DNA from: Rhynchopus euleeides
Lineage: Eukaryota; Euglenozoa; Diplonemea; Diplonemida; Diplonemidae
DNA: 64,000 nucleotides
Reading direction: 5' to 3'
Assembly (NCBI GenBank): GCA_963210315.1
Contig: OY723260.1
Coordinates: 124,001 to 188,000, forward strand
The translations under genes and the position numbers were made by a program. Below are positions 53,713-64,000 of the stretch, one piece after another (position 1 is the stretch's first letter; every line of letters begins with the position of its first letter). Below the pieces are notes generated by a model. The model saw only the letters and a list, made by a program, of their open reading frames with translations. It was not told the origin of the DNA and did no database searches.

Positions 53713-54385
53713 CAGCCCGTGGGCCCTGTGGGGGAGGCAATGGCGGTGTGATGGGTGCGTGTGTGGTGCATGCCAATGCAGGGCGCCGCCCAGAGGTTGG
53801 CGGGCAGCGGGATGCAAAACATATACTGCCGCTGAGATAGAGAAGCGAGGAAGAAACCAGACCCGGGGAGCCGATTCGCTGCAGCTCGATACGTAGACGG
53901 AGTCAATTGTTTTGCTATGCTCAGCCACATTCCATCCATTGTCAACACTGCAAGCAATGTCTCCTATACTCTAGGGTTTAGTTGTGGGAACGAGTATGAG
54001 AAGCAGCCGGGGTTTGCCGGGCCCAAAGGCGTGGGATTGGAGTGGCTCGGCATGACGGGTGCGTGCGCAGGGGAACTCCAGAAGCCACCTTTAGACCGGC
54101 CTCGGCACCAACTTTGCAAGCCCACAGAGCACCGGTACAGTTCGTCGTCAAACACAGAACCAACCAGACACGGGATGCAATGAGAACACGGGGGCACCTT
54201 GCCGCGGTTACCACACAAAAGCCCCGCTAGCTGAAAGCCTTGGTGAAGAAGTTTGAGTCTCCCCAGCCGCCCTTCTTCCTGAGGCAGCATGACCGACATC
54301 CCGACCCAAGCTGAGGGGGGGTGTCGGGATCGAGAGCAGCACAACCTCGCCCTGTGGCGGTGTGTGGCAGCAGGGCACACAGCGG
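53713..54385. other. Intergenic, start of the armadillo duplicate
   Basis: From about 54,290 the sequence matches 34,696 onwards (GACCGACATCCCGACCCAAG), the shared 3' flank of the armadillo genes. No other gene. Confidence 0.5.
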
Positions 54386-55780
54386 TCAAGCTTCGAGATC
54401 AGGAAACCACTTCTTGGCAAAAGCGACTGCCTCCTTCTCGGTAGATTCACGCAGCAGCTCCACAATACCAGCATCGACTGCAGCAGAGACACAGGGGTTG
54501 TCCCCAGACCCCGACAGGGTTGTGCCGTGCTCCATCAGTAACCCCAGACCCACCAGAGCAACGCGAAGGGTGTTCCCACACGATCCGGGGTGTTTCAAAT
54601 ACACAACGAAGGCTGGGACAAAGCCTTCGTTGAAGAACACGGCGCGCTGGTCCTTGGTGCCTCCGTGCATGGCATTCGCCAGCACCCAAGCAGCCTGTTT
54701 CATGACGTCTGTGGGCAGATCCTGCGTTGTCATGAGATCCACAAGAAGCACCATGAAGTCGAGGTCGATAAGCTGCTGCAGCTGCGAAGATGTCCCTGCA
54801 GCAACGTTGCTGATGGCCCACAGACACTCTTTTAACACCTGATTCTTCTGGGGAACTGACAGCAGCTTGCGCATGGCCAGTGCAGCACCGGCATCCAACA
54901 CTGCCTGTGTCTGACTGTCGTCACCCGTCATCATGTTCCCCACAATACGCAGTGCAAGGACCCTGACGTCAAAGCGTTCATCAGCCAGCTTCGAGATCAC
55001 ACGGGGTAGCACACCACTGTCCAGCACAATCTGGATGCGTTCGTTTGACCCATCGTCCGCAGAGCTCAGACCCCACAGCGCGTCCATGACAGTCTCTGTG
55101 TCATCAACAGAGATCAGGTGAGACAGAACAGGCACTGCGGCACGCACCACGCTCTGCCGCACAGCCGGCTTGACGAGCAGCAGGTTGGAAAGCGCGTACC
55201 CACCGATACGCTTCGTTGTGAATGGGGCACCCACATGCATACTGGCCAGGAGGGGCTGCAAGGCACCGGCATCGAGGACCATGTCGCGCATGTTGGCGCT
55301 GTCACCCACAAAATTCGCGAGGCACCACGCGGCCTGCTCCTGCAGGTGGTTGTTCGAGCTGGACAGCATGCGGATGATGGGCGGCAGTGCGCCGTGCTGC
55401 ACGACAACATCCGTCTGCTGGGTGGTGCCGGCCGTGATGTTGGTGAGTGCCCAGGCAGCCTCGAGCTGCAGCTGTGGGTTGGAGTGCGAGAGGAACTCCA
55501 CCAGCTTCGGCACAACAGGAGGCGATGCGGCAATCACCATGTCGGTAGGCGGTTGGTTGGCAACCGACAGCATCACCCGCAAGGCAGTCGCAGCATGGAG
55601 CTCGTCTTCCCCGCCAGCATACAGCTGCACCGCAAGCCCTGCGATGGAACTCGGTGTCGGCACGACAACGGTGTGATTCTTAACCCTCCTGCGGTTCTGC
55701 ATGACAACCTTCTTTTCTGCACGCAGGGCTTCCACATCCGTGAGAGAAGCAGCAGCAGGGCTGGTGGCAACACACGCCAT
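54386..55780 (-). CDS. Armadillo-repeat protein, importin-alpha-like, copy 2
   Basis: 464 aa, the same length as copy 1. Small indels near the N-terminus cancel (a KKDA-like insertion in one, SVA in the other). Blocks of near identity (residues ~75-170 and ~330-464) alternate with divergent ones (for example GAPFTTKRIGGYALSNLLLV against GASLQMKSDGTLALYGLLRG). Armadillo repeats are as in copy 1. The basic N-terminal patch is weaker (MQNRRRVKN). The start lies about 30 nt after an acceptor-like CGTAAATACAG. No introns. Confidence 0.8.
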   Translation of the reverse strand: MACVATSPAAASLTDVEALRAEKKVVMQNRRRVKNHTVVVPTPSSIAGLAVQLYAGGEDELHAATALRVMLSVANQPPTDMVIAASPPVVPKLVEFLSHSNPQLQLEAAWALTNITAGTTQQTDVVVQHGALPPIIRMLSSSNNHLQEQAAWCLANFVGDSANMRDMVLDAGALQPLLASMHVGAPFTTKRIGGYALSNLLLVKPAVRQSVVRAAVPVLSHLISVDDTETVMDALWGLSSADDGSNERIQIVLDSGVLPRVISKLADERFDVRVLALRIVGNMMTGDDSQTQAVLDAGAALAMRKLLSVPQKNQVLKECLWAISNVAAGTSSQLQQLIDLDFMVLLVDLMTTQDLPTDVMKQAAWVLANAMHGGTKDQRAVFFNEGFVPAFVVYLKHPGSCGNTLRVALVGLGLLMEHGTTLSGSGDNPCVSAAVDAGIVELLRESTEKEAVAFAKKWFPDLEA

Positions 55781-56684
55781 GGTGTGGTGAAGTGTCGACA
55801 CAAACAGTCCACCTGTATTTACGAGACTGTGTACCCGGGTATCTCATACCGAAAAAATGTCATGAATCTGAACCACGATGCTGCCTGTGTGACGTAAATC
55901 GCGTTGAATTGTACAGGACCCCTCCAGGAACCCAGGGAGAGTCGACAACGCGACCGCTAGAGTCAGGGCGGGAGCGGGGCATGAGGTTGTCAAAACGAAG
56001 GCAAAGGCAAGGGAAGCCTGGGGCGGGAGGGGCGCAGGGGCATGGAGGAAGCCTATCGCGCCTACCTTTCTTCTTCTGCTTCTCTCTCTAGAACCAGTCT
56101 ACCGAACCTTGCTGCAGGGCAGGGCACATTTTTATTCTCTACTGCGATGTTGAAAACCACACACGCTCTAAACACCGCCCTGCCAAGCCAACGCGAGCAG
56201 GGCACAAGAGGCACAGCCGAGGCACACCCACTTGAGTGCAGTCAGGTGGAACTAAACTGCAAGCCGGGCGAGCGGGGGGTCATCATGCATGATTCCTCCC
56301 CCCGCACGGACAGCTTCTCCCCCTGCAGATGCCGCAGACTTCGAAGACAACACCGCGTGCCTTGCACTGGGAGCTGCCCGCATCTAAGAAAACACTGTGA
56401 AAGGGCTGTGAGACACAGCCACACAGGTGGGGGGGTGGGGGGGGTGGTGAATTTGTTGCTTCATTCTGCAATGGAGCGGGGGGGGGGGGGAGGGGGGGAG
56501 GGTGTTCGTTCGCTCGTTCGTTCAGTACACACAAAGGGGAGATGGGGTGGGGTAGGGTAGGGGGTGTGGGTGGCCGTCTTCGGCACCACGTTTCGATTTT
56601 TAGACGGTGTTCCACCCTTCCCCCCGACCCCGCTGCCGTTTCGATCGCGAGGGGGGTGTGGAGGCGGCATGCGCGGCGTGGCCT
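55781..56684. other. Intergenic, no gene seen
   Basis: G runs at 56,428-56,500 and unremarkable sequence. No frame with coding character. Confidence 0.4.
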
Positions 56685-59600
56685 TCACGACTGTTCCAAA
56701 GCAGTCTCCACCTGAGAGGGAAGGGGTGGGTTGAGGCAGGAGTGTCGGGTGGCAAAAAAGAAGTTGAAAAAAATTTAACGCGAACACTGGCTCGGTGAGG
56801 TCACACACACAGCTCCTAAAACATTACACGCCACTGTATCCAACCTCATGCAGCCAACGGGCTGGCACACTGCGTGCCAAACTGTGTCGATTTACAGTAA
56901 CCAGTTTACCACAGTCATGAGGATCACTCTCTCACCTTTCTCATTTCTGAGTGAAGGGACTCTACCCATGTTTTTGACCCGAGTTTGGTGGAGTTTGGTG
57001 GTAAACTGGGGCTTTTCGGAGATTGGTTTCGGGCAAAATCAGGTGGTATATCCAACGCAGCAGCGATTGACGCAGGCGCCACCTCAAATTGGAAATGCGG
57101 TTGATTTAAGCTTGCAGGGCAGGGGGGGTCCACACTCTGACATACCGCGCGCAACATCATGTCCGCCTCTGCCCGGCGTGCGGCAAACACCTCACTGTGC
57201 TCACACAGGGCCCCATGCACAGCCGCAAAGATGCCCTGGAGCTCTTCGAAGTTGCCCCACACCTCGTCGTCGTCTGGACAGCTTTGCGCAAGCACCTCGC
57301 GTGTCGTGTCCAGCTCTTCCCGGATCGCCTCCAGCACATCGAAGGAGTGCTTGACGCACACCAGCTGGTTGGTGCACTCAAAGGTGGTGCTGGCGAGCGC
57401 CTGCTGCACGGCAACCAGGTCCGCATCCACACCGGGGCTCAGCGGCGCCACATCGCTCCCAAGGGTGTCCCGCTCGTTGCCGCTGTTGTGCCCCCCCTCC
57501 GGCGACGGCGCGTCCGGCGGGTGCCGCACATCCGCCCCCTCCTCTCCCAGCGCGGCCTGCTCCTGGGGCGAGCCAACACCAACACTACCACCACCACCCC
57601 CGCCACCCCCCGCCTCCGGCACCACGAAGCCCTCAACAGGGCGGGCCGACAGGCGGCGGTCGACAAACAGGTCGCCGCCACGCCACGCACACGACACCAC
57701 GGGGGATCCGGTGGAGGAGGGGGGCACCTGCGCGTTGGCCGCGATGACGCTGAGGCGCACAGGGGACCACACCTCGGAGGTCCGGCTGTCGTCGGGGGGT
57801 TTGACGAAGTCGAGGAAGTGCACGATGCTGCCGCGCAGCTTGTGGGAGTCGCGCCTCGAGCCGAAGGAGGGGCTGAGCGCCGTGTCGGCGAATGAGTCGG
57901 GTGTCCACACCACAGAGTTCGCGGCGCGTGCCGCACCCTCAGAGGCGGGGAGGGTGTCCCGCCGCTCCGACTGCATGCGCGACACGGTGCGCTTGAGCTC
58001 TGCGATCTCCTCCTGGTGTGCCTGCAGCGCAGCCTGCAGCTCGGTGTTGTCAGCCTGCAGCGAGTCCCTCTCGCTAGCGGCGGATCTGGCGGACGCGCTG
58101 CGCTCCGCGTCGCGGCGGCGCTGCTCCTCCCGCACACCCTCCACCTCGCGCTGCAGCTCCGCTGCAGCCGCGTCCTGCTCCTGCCTGGCAAGCGCAGCAG
58201 CCGCCAGCAGAGCGCCCTGCTCCTCCGCCTCGCGCTGCACACGCGAGTACTCTCGGCGCAACGCCTCTACCTCCGCCTGGTGCTGCGCCTTCGCCTCCTG
58301 CCGGCTCTGCGATGCCGCCTGAAGGTGGGGGGTGGTGGTGGGGCGGGGCTGCAGACAGGTGGCATACCGATGATGACTCCTGTGCGCCCTTCAGCTGCTC
58401 GTCACGCTGCTCCAACACCTGCCGACGGGGTGGGGCGGGTGGTGGGGTGGAAGAGGGGAGAGAGGCGACGCACAGAGAGAGATCGCTGAGGGCTGAGAGG
58501 GCTGTCCCCTCCAGGGGGTGCGATGCTGCACTGCGGCTGGGGGAGGCCAAAGCAAAGAAGGGGCCACAGACCTCGCTGAGGCGCTGAGTTTCGTTTGCCT
58601 TCTCAGAGGCCAGCTGTCGAGCCATGTCCAGCTCCTGCTGCAGGATGCGCACCTGCTGCTGCGCCTTCTCCACCCCTTCGGCGCTGTGCTGCTGCTCGGT
58701 GGTGTGTGCGCGAGCCTGGTGCTCCAGCTGCTCAGCCAAGCGCTCCCCTGCCTTCGACGCCGTCAGAAGCTCGTCGCACGCTGCGTCGCGCTGGTGCGTC
58801 ACCTCCTCCGCAGCGCGCGCCGCCTGCACCAGGCGTGCCTTCAGCTCCCCAAGCTCATCACGCGCGTCGCGAAGCGCGCTCTCCGCCACAACACAGCGGC
58901 TGCTCTCGTCCTCCTTCGCCTCCTTCTCCTGAGGGGCGGTTGGGGTTGGGGTTGGGGTTGGGTGTGGGCGGGGTGGGGCGGTGCCTTCGCCACCCTTATT
59001 TGCATTGACAGTTCGGCACTCACCCCAATGGGGAACCATGCAACTCACCACCCGGCAAATGCTTTATATTTCCTTTTGCCGCCACCAATTTTTCTTGGAG
59101 TTGTGGTAAGACAACGCAGGAAACTTTGACCTTCACCTCTGCTGTGTCCTGTGGACTACACCTGGACGCGCCGGGCGGACCTGTATCCACTGTGGTGACG
59201 GCGTTTCGTGTGGGTGATGATGCCGACGAACACAGCGAGCCCTGCCGCAACGCATTCACAACGTATCGGGCAAGGCCCGGTTTTCCAACGGAGGCAACAA
59301 CGGCAGCAAATTGTTGCGCAGGCCTCAAGCGCAACTGGTGTGTCGCAAGCCATGCTGACGGCCGGAAACAAGGTGTTCATGAAGGACGCGACCGTTCCAC
59401 AAAGCCAGACGGAGGAGGAGATCGCACGCGGGATCCTGCAGGACTTCGACGCCGACGAGTTGCTGGATGTGTTGCCACTGGAAGAAGCTGATAAACCGGA
59501 GAAGGCCCCCTCCAGGTTCGCCCCATTTTGGCAGGCGCTTGGTGAAGTTCTGGAGGAAATGGGCGTTGGAAGCGACGCCCGCCGACACGGCCACGTGCTC

Positions 59601-62468
59601 CGACCTGGTGGCATGCCGCCTTCTATCCGCGCCCTGATCGAAACCGTGCAGCAGTCAGGGAAGCTGGCAGACGAGTCACCCGTCCCCTCAGAGACATATG
59701 TCAGGTATCAATTCTGGCCTAGGTCTCCGCATACTGCGGTGGCCGCGCGCTACAAGTGCCGCTTCCCTGTAAAGTACGCTGTTCAACAGCGCACTGCACG
59801 GAGGCACCACCAGGACGCGGAGTACGTCCAGCGGGTGCACCCGCTTCAAGGACTATGCCGTGTCCGTAAGCGAGTGGCGTAGCCGTCTCGGTGTTCTGCC
59901 TTGATGACAAGGGTATTATCCCCATGTCAGCGGGGACAGCCGCGGCGGCAACTCTCCGACAGAAGCCGGTACTTCAGGCAGTAGGCCAGCAGGAGGAGAC
60001 AGCAGTGTGCGACCATGACACAGCGGTGCTTGGTTGCATCCCCAGTGACACGCCGCGCGCGAGGGGCGCCGCCACCCAGTGAGGGCCAGAGTGGTCGAAC
60101 CTGCAAAGAGCAGGTCCCCACTCGGCTACGTGGGGCTAGATTATAGAGTATAGAGTAGAGGTAGATCCCCCCCTAGACTAGATGCCTTTGTGCAGTAGAG
60201 CACACACAGGTGCTGTGAATACCCCCTGCTCCGACGTTCCTGCTACCCTGGACGAAGCCCAACTGGTGGGGCACAACCGCGGCCAGGCGTACGTGCGGGT
60301 CAAGTGCCGCACGTTTGCCCCCTCCACTGCCCTGCGCCACTGCGCAGAACTACTGCACCTCCTCCGCAAGATGGAAACTCCGCCCGCCGTCTTCCTGATC
60401 GAGACCGATGGGGCGACCACAACCCGACACTGGTCAGTGCGGCTGGCACTGCTGGCCATCGCTCACGACAACAAGAACACGATGGCTTCACCTCATCAAG
60501 GGGACACACCTTCTCAAGCTCGGCAGTCAGCGCCAGCGCCTCCTCCTTGTGACGCACCTCATCGCTGAGGGACGCGCTGTGCGCCTCGCCCGCCTCCGCC
60601 AGCGCCGCCCCCAGCCGCCGCCCCTCCGCCCTGCTCCCCTCCAGCAGCGCCTCGAGCCGCGCCGCCCCCTCCTGCGCGCTGCAGCACTGCTCCTCCAGCT
60701 CCTGTATCCGCGCCTCTGCATTGCCATGCTTCTGCCGCGTCACCTGCACCAACCCCGCGCTCTCCGCCAGCAGCCCCTCCGACCTGTCCACCAGCGCCTG
60801 CAGCTCGACGCAGCGCCCCTCATGCGCCGCACTCTGCCCCTCCAGATCGCTAATCTCTTGCGTGAGGACACGCCTCTCTGCCTGCGAATCCTCCACCGCC
60901 GCCTGCAGCACCTCAACCTGTGTCAGGAGCGTGTCATATTCCTCCCGCCCGATAGCAGCATGGTCTGTGTTGACGCCACGCGAGATGGTGCTGTGCTGCA
61001 TGGGGTACGTCTGCGTTGCCGCCGATGAGGCCGACGCCACGGAGGCTGGCGCCGGCAGAGGCACTGCGGAGGGCGAACCCTGCCGCTCCGGAGGGGCGGA
61101 GACCATGCCCAGCTCGGCACACCCCCCCGCCTGCTGCAGGAGGCGGTCGACATCAGCCTCGCTGTGGGGCGCAGCGCTGTTGACGTGCGCCAGCCGCCAC
61201 CCCTCCTGGATGCCTGCCCGCTCCGCAGCGCTGCCGGGGGCGACAGAGGCTGCAGCCAGGGTGCCCCCCACCTGCGGCACCCACGCCACGCCGAGCGGCT
61301 CCCCGTCGGTGCTGACGCGCACGCAGAGGTCGTGGGGCGGCACGTCCTGCATGCCCTCAGAGGGCACCGTGCTGTCGAGGAATGTCACGCTGAGCGTGCT
61401 CTGGCGTGCCTCCAGCTTGGGGCGTGTCGGCTGATGCTGATGCTGATGCTGCTGCTGGGGTGCGGCGGGCTGTGCGGTGTAGGCCTCCTGCGGGGAGAGA
61501 CGTGGCGTGGGGCGGGCAAGGCTTGCGGGCGGCGTGGCGTGGCGCTGCGGCTGCGGCTGCGGCTGCTGCGCAGGGGAGGCGGCGCAGCCGCCTGCCGCGG
61601 GGTGCGGCTGCGTCGCGGCAGCCTCGGGTGTCGGGGGCCCCGACTGCCGTGGGGTCCCGGCGCCGCCGCTGCCGCTGCCGCCGCGCCCCTCCGCGAGGGC
61701 AGAGGCGCGGGTGGTGCGGGGGCTCCTGCGGCGCACCTGCGTCAGGCGCCCGCCCGCCTCGGCGTAGCCGTCGGGGCGCCGCACGCTGGGCCCCACGGAG
61801 GGGGTGCCGGGGGCGCTGTGGAGGGAGGCGGCGGAGGACGACGCGTTGCGCAGCTCCCGCAGCGCAGCCTTCGCAGCGCTCAGCCTGCTGGCGGCGCTGG
61901 CAGCTGTGGAGCCGCGGGGCGACTTGCCCCCCGGCAGGGGGCTGGGGATGCTGCCCGCATGCAGCAGCGCCTGCAGCTCCTGCTCCGCAGCGGCGAGCCG
62001 CCCCATCGCGGCGTGCTTCGCCTTCGTCACGAGCTGCGCGTCGCGCGGCTTCGCCGCGGCTGCCTTCTCCGGCAGCATGACAGGCGTGTCGGCGCTGGCC
62101 CTGCGGATGCCATGCGGCACGGTGTAGGGCGGGGGGGCGGTGCCCCGGAGGGGGGACTGCGTGGAGGGTGTCACAGCCTCATAGTGTGTGTGTAGCTGCT
62201 GCAGCACGGCCTGTGCCGTGTCCTCAGGGGCTACCACAGGCGTGCGCCAGGGCGGGCTGGTGGGGGGCCCCTCCACTGCGCGCGTGCGGGGTAGTGCCCT
62301 GTGGCCTGCGAAGTGCTGCAGGGGCAGGGAGGCAGCCCCGTGGTGGTGCTGCGCCTGTGTGAGGTGGTCGTTCGCATTGGCGGGGGCCCCCGTGCGGGGT
62401 GGGGACACGAACTGCGACCCTATTCGCGGCTGCATCGGGGCGCGGTGTGTTGTGCGTGGGGTGTGCAT
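56685..62468 (-). CDS. PDZ and coiled-coil protein (5 exons)
   Basis: Exons are 62,468-60,510, 58,928-58,572, 58,418-58,368, 58,318-57,146 and 56,711-56,685, all phase 0, 1188 aa. Donors are GTGTGT, GTCTGT, GTATGC, GTATGT; acceptors are GCCCCTCAG, CGTCGGCAG, CACCTTCAG, CCTCTCAG. The last exon encodes only VETALEQS and the stop. The N-terminal ~380 residues are low-complexity Pro/Gln/Ala. About 381-457 is PDZ-like (VAPGSAAERAGIQEGWRLAHVN). About 505-870 is coiled coil. A disordered linker and a helical C-terminus (CVKHSFDVLEAIREELD) follow. It is likely a cytoskeletal or flagellar scaffold. The start MHTPRTTHRAPMQ lies 17 nt after CCCCCGGCCCCAG. Confidence 0.8.
56865..56955. repeat. Short dispersed repeat (CAAACTGTGTCGATTTA)
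   Basis: GCCAAACTGTGTCGATTTAC with a following TTTCTGAGTGAAGG resembles 30,838-30,905 (in a RING gene intron) and more weakly 15,318-15,370. All three are non-coding positions. Confidence 0.4.
59126..60475 (+). pseudogene. Decayed DNA-transposon transposase, antisense in an intron
   Basis: It lies wholly in the 1581-nt intron 58,929-60,509 of the coiled-coil gene, on the opposite strand. Three segments follow each other as in a family of eukaryotic transposase-like proteins I recognise by wording: RYQFWPRSPHTAVAARYKCR and FPVKYAVQQR (59,700-59,800), VFCLDDKGIIPMS with VCDHDTAVLGCIPSD (59,888-60,050), and FLIETDGATTTRHWSVRLAL (60,390-60,450). The first is in a different frame from the other two, which are separated by stops, so at least one frameshift and several stops are present. 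No terminal repeats found. Confidence 0.65.
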
Positions 62469-62956
62469 CGCAGCATGCACGCGCCCTGGGGCCGGGGGGT
62501 GGGAAGGGGTGCCGGCCTGGTGTGTGGATGTGGCGGTGGAGGCGGTGATGGCAGTGGTGCAGGCAAGCAAGCAAAGGAGAATGCAATCATGCAGGAAGGG
62601 GAGGTGCGCGGAGAGGCTGGGGCAGGAGGCGTCAATATTCAAACTGCATCGCGGCTCATGCAGCATATACGGGGCTGTGTATGCGGGGCGCGGGGGGGCA
62701 TGTGTGTGTGTGGGCGGAGCGCGACGCACAAGCTGGAAAGCTCTGGGCGCACCCCCCACCCCACCCCACCCCACTCAAGGCTCCGACCCGGACACAGGCC
62801 TCGGCCTCCGCGGGCTTTTTGGGTTAGATTTTTTTTTCCAGAACAAACAAGAATCCCATATAATGACGGATGAAGCAATTTCCGACACCACCACCCAGCC
62901 AACCAGGAGGCTGACAGCCTGTCAGGGCCTGTTAGGGCGCCCTCCCCTGCCCTACC
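62469..62956. other. Intergenic between two coiled-coil genes
   Basis: Upstream of the PDZ/coiled-coil gene ATG is a good acceptor. No further gene or repeat seen. Confidence 0.45.
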
Positions 62957-64000
62957 CTACCGTGCTGCTGCGGCTGCAAGCTCCATGAGGAGGGGCTCGG
63001 CCATCGAGACGACATCCTCAGCAACGCCGTGCTTCTTCGCTGTGGACACCAGCTCCTGCAGCAGCGGCATGCAGGACGACTTGCTCCGCTCCAGCTGCTT
63101 CAGCTTCGTCAGCTGCGCGCTGTTCTGCTCGGTGAGCACCTTTGTCTTATACCCGTCCAGCAGCCCCTTCTCGACAGTCATAGTGCTGATCACATTCTGC
63201 ATGTGCCGTATCTCCACCTTGCAGTGCTTGATCTCGCCCTCCAGCGTGGTGTTCTCTGCTGCCTTGGTGCGGAACTCATGCGTCTCGGCAACCTGCACCT
63301 CCAGCTTGGTCACCTCGCCCACAAGACTCTTGATCTCGCTCTGCAGCGCCTTGGCCTCCGCCTCGAAGGCGACGAAGCGGTCTTTGATGTAGCGGTCCTT
63401 CTGCTTGTCCTGCTGCTCCAGCGACTCCAGGCGTTTCAGCCCCATGTCGCGTTCGTACAGCACGCCCTGCACCTCCTCGCGGATGCGGTGCACCTCGTTC
63501 TGCACATCCTCCTCCTTCATCCCTCCGCACAGCGCGCGGTTCCGCTCCTCCGTGAGGGCTTCGATGCGCGTCTGCCGCTTGCTGTGGCTGCGCTGCATCG
63601 CCTCTTCGACACCCTGCACCTTTTTCCTGTGCGCGCCGAGGTCCGATGACACCGCAATCCGCTCCGTCACATGCTCGCTGTCCCTCTGTGCCGACGTGTT
63701 CTGCATCGCGATGACACGCTGCCGCATGCACTCGTTAGATGCGGCGAGCTTTGTCACTGTCTCGAAGCTCTCACGCTCACTGACCTCCGCAGTGCGTTTG
63801 ATCATCTCAACAGTCTCCTTCAGCGCCGCACACCTGCAGAGATGTCCGGATGGCCATATGGGGACAAGAGGGCTGGGAACAGTGCGCGCAGTGTGAGCGG
63901 CACGCTTCTCAGGACACAACACAGCTGAAAAGCAAACAGAGCGTCCCCTCTCCCCTCCCCCTTCACGCACATACTTGTCTTTGAGGGCAGCGACCTCGAC
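62957..64000 (-). CDS. Coiled-coil protein, 3' part (2 exons visible)
   Basis: Exon 64,000-63,975 (ending ALKDK, donor GTATGT) joins exon 63,833-62,957 (acceptor ATCTCTGCAG) with phase 2+1, restoring ALKDKCAALKETVEMIKRTA across the junction. About 300 residues of almost continuous coiled coil follow (ALTEERNRALCGGMKEEDVQ, DRFVAFEAEAKALQSEIKSL), ending in a short helical tail LLMELAAAAAR. The 5' end is outside the window. The composition is like flagellar or basal-body coiled-coil proteins. I cannot name it. It is the most upstream gene of the minus-strand series. Confidence 0.75.
   Translation of the reverse strand, partial: VEVAALKDKYVREGGGERGRSVCFSAVLCPEKRAAHTARTVPSPLVPIWPSGHLCRCAALKETVEMIKRTAEVSERESFETVTKLAASNECMRQRVIAMQNTSAQRDSEHVTERIAVSSDLGAHRKKVQGVEEAMQRSHSKRQTRIEALTEERNRALCGGMKEEDVQNEVHRIREEVQGVLYERDMGLKRLESLEQQDKQKDRYIKDRFVAFEAEAKALQSEIKSLVGEVTKLEVQVAETHEFRTKAAENTTLEGEIKHCKVEIRHMQNVISTMTVEKGLLDGYKTKVLTEQNSAQLTKLKQLERSKSSCMPLLQELVSTAKKHGVAEDVVSMAEPLLMELAAAAAR

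Noticed and set aside
53713-53928. Longer N-terminus of the propeller gene from 53,928
   Set aside because: The Met at 53,712 begins a signal peptide 13 nt after a strong acceptor; the extension is His/Pro-rich and would hide the signal.

Overview
The window looks like nuclear DNA of a euglenozoan protist, most likely a diplonemid. That is an inference from several independent signs. (1) All host genes I can model lie on the minus strand, as in the unidirectional clusters of euglenozoans. (2) Nearly every gene has a pyrimidine tract plus AG 0 to about 110 nt before its ATG, as expected for spliced-leader trans-splicing. (3) Introns are GT-AG with mostly GTATG donors. (4) One protein has a BILBO1-type N-terminal domain. 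(5) An intronless, poly(A)-ended gene copy carries at its 5' end a match to the 3' end of the kinetoplastid spliced leader.

Layout. 1-329: 5' part of a minus-strand gene. 330-18,000: almost pure repeat (AGAATTCTG satellite, inverted AT-rich blocks, a 620-bp tandem array, a LINE-like 3' tail, a 5-kb chain of foldback elements inserted at TA). 18,002-23,270: three-exon PAN-domain membrane protein, whose first intron holds a repeat, then an antisense retrocopy, then a small DNA transposon, each inside the last. 24,376-25,278: BILBO1-like protein. 27,346-27,972: secreted cysteine-rich protein. 30,188-31,778: four-exon RING-H2 membrane protein. 32,531-32,965: unknown 144-aa protein. 33,560-36,187: armadillo (importin-alpha-like) pseudogene and gene. 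36,200-41,057: repeats, a possible 46-aa membrane protein and a hAT-like element with a perfect 8-bp target duplication. 41,058-45,477: a complete pogo-like transposon whose single protein joins an Ulp1/C48-type cysteine protease to a DDE transposase and a zinc knuckle. 45,478-50,823: repeats, a decayed coding stretch and a 2-kb foldback element. 50,824-53,712: propeller-like plus multi-TM surface protein, related to the 18-23 kb gene. 54,386-55,780: second armadillo gene. 56,685-62,468: five-exon PDZ/coiled-coil protein with a transposase relict antisense in an intron. 62,957-64,000: 3' part of a coiled-coil gene.

The host genes suggest a cytoskeletal/flagellar and cell-surface repertoire rather than one pathway: a BILBO1-like collar-type protein, two coiled-coil proteins, two sensor-like membrane proteins with Pro/Thr stalks, a membrane RING protein and armadillo adaptors. 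The repeats are dominated by cut-and-paste DNA transposons that insert at TA and begin with runs of G. The pogo-like element is the only one here with an intact transposase and is a plausible source of activity for at least one non-autonomous relative. Several insertions can be read precisely because an unoccupied copy of the target lies elsewhere in the window.

Limits: exon models rest on reading frame, phase and splice-site fit only. No database search was possible, so family names come from recognised motifs.
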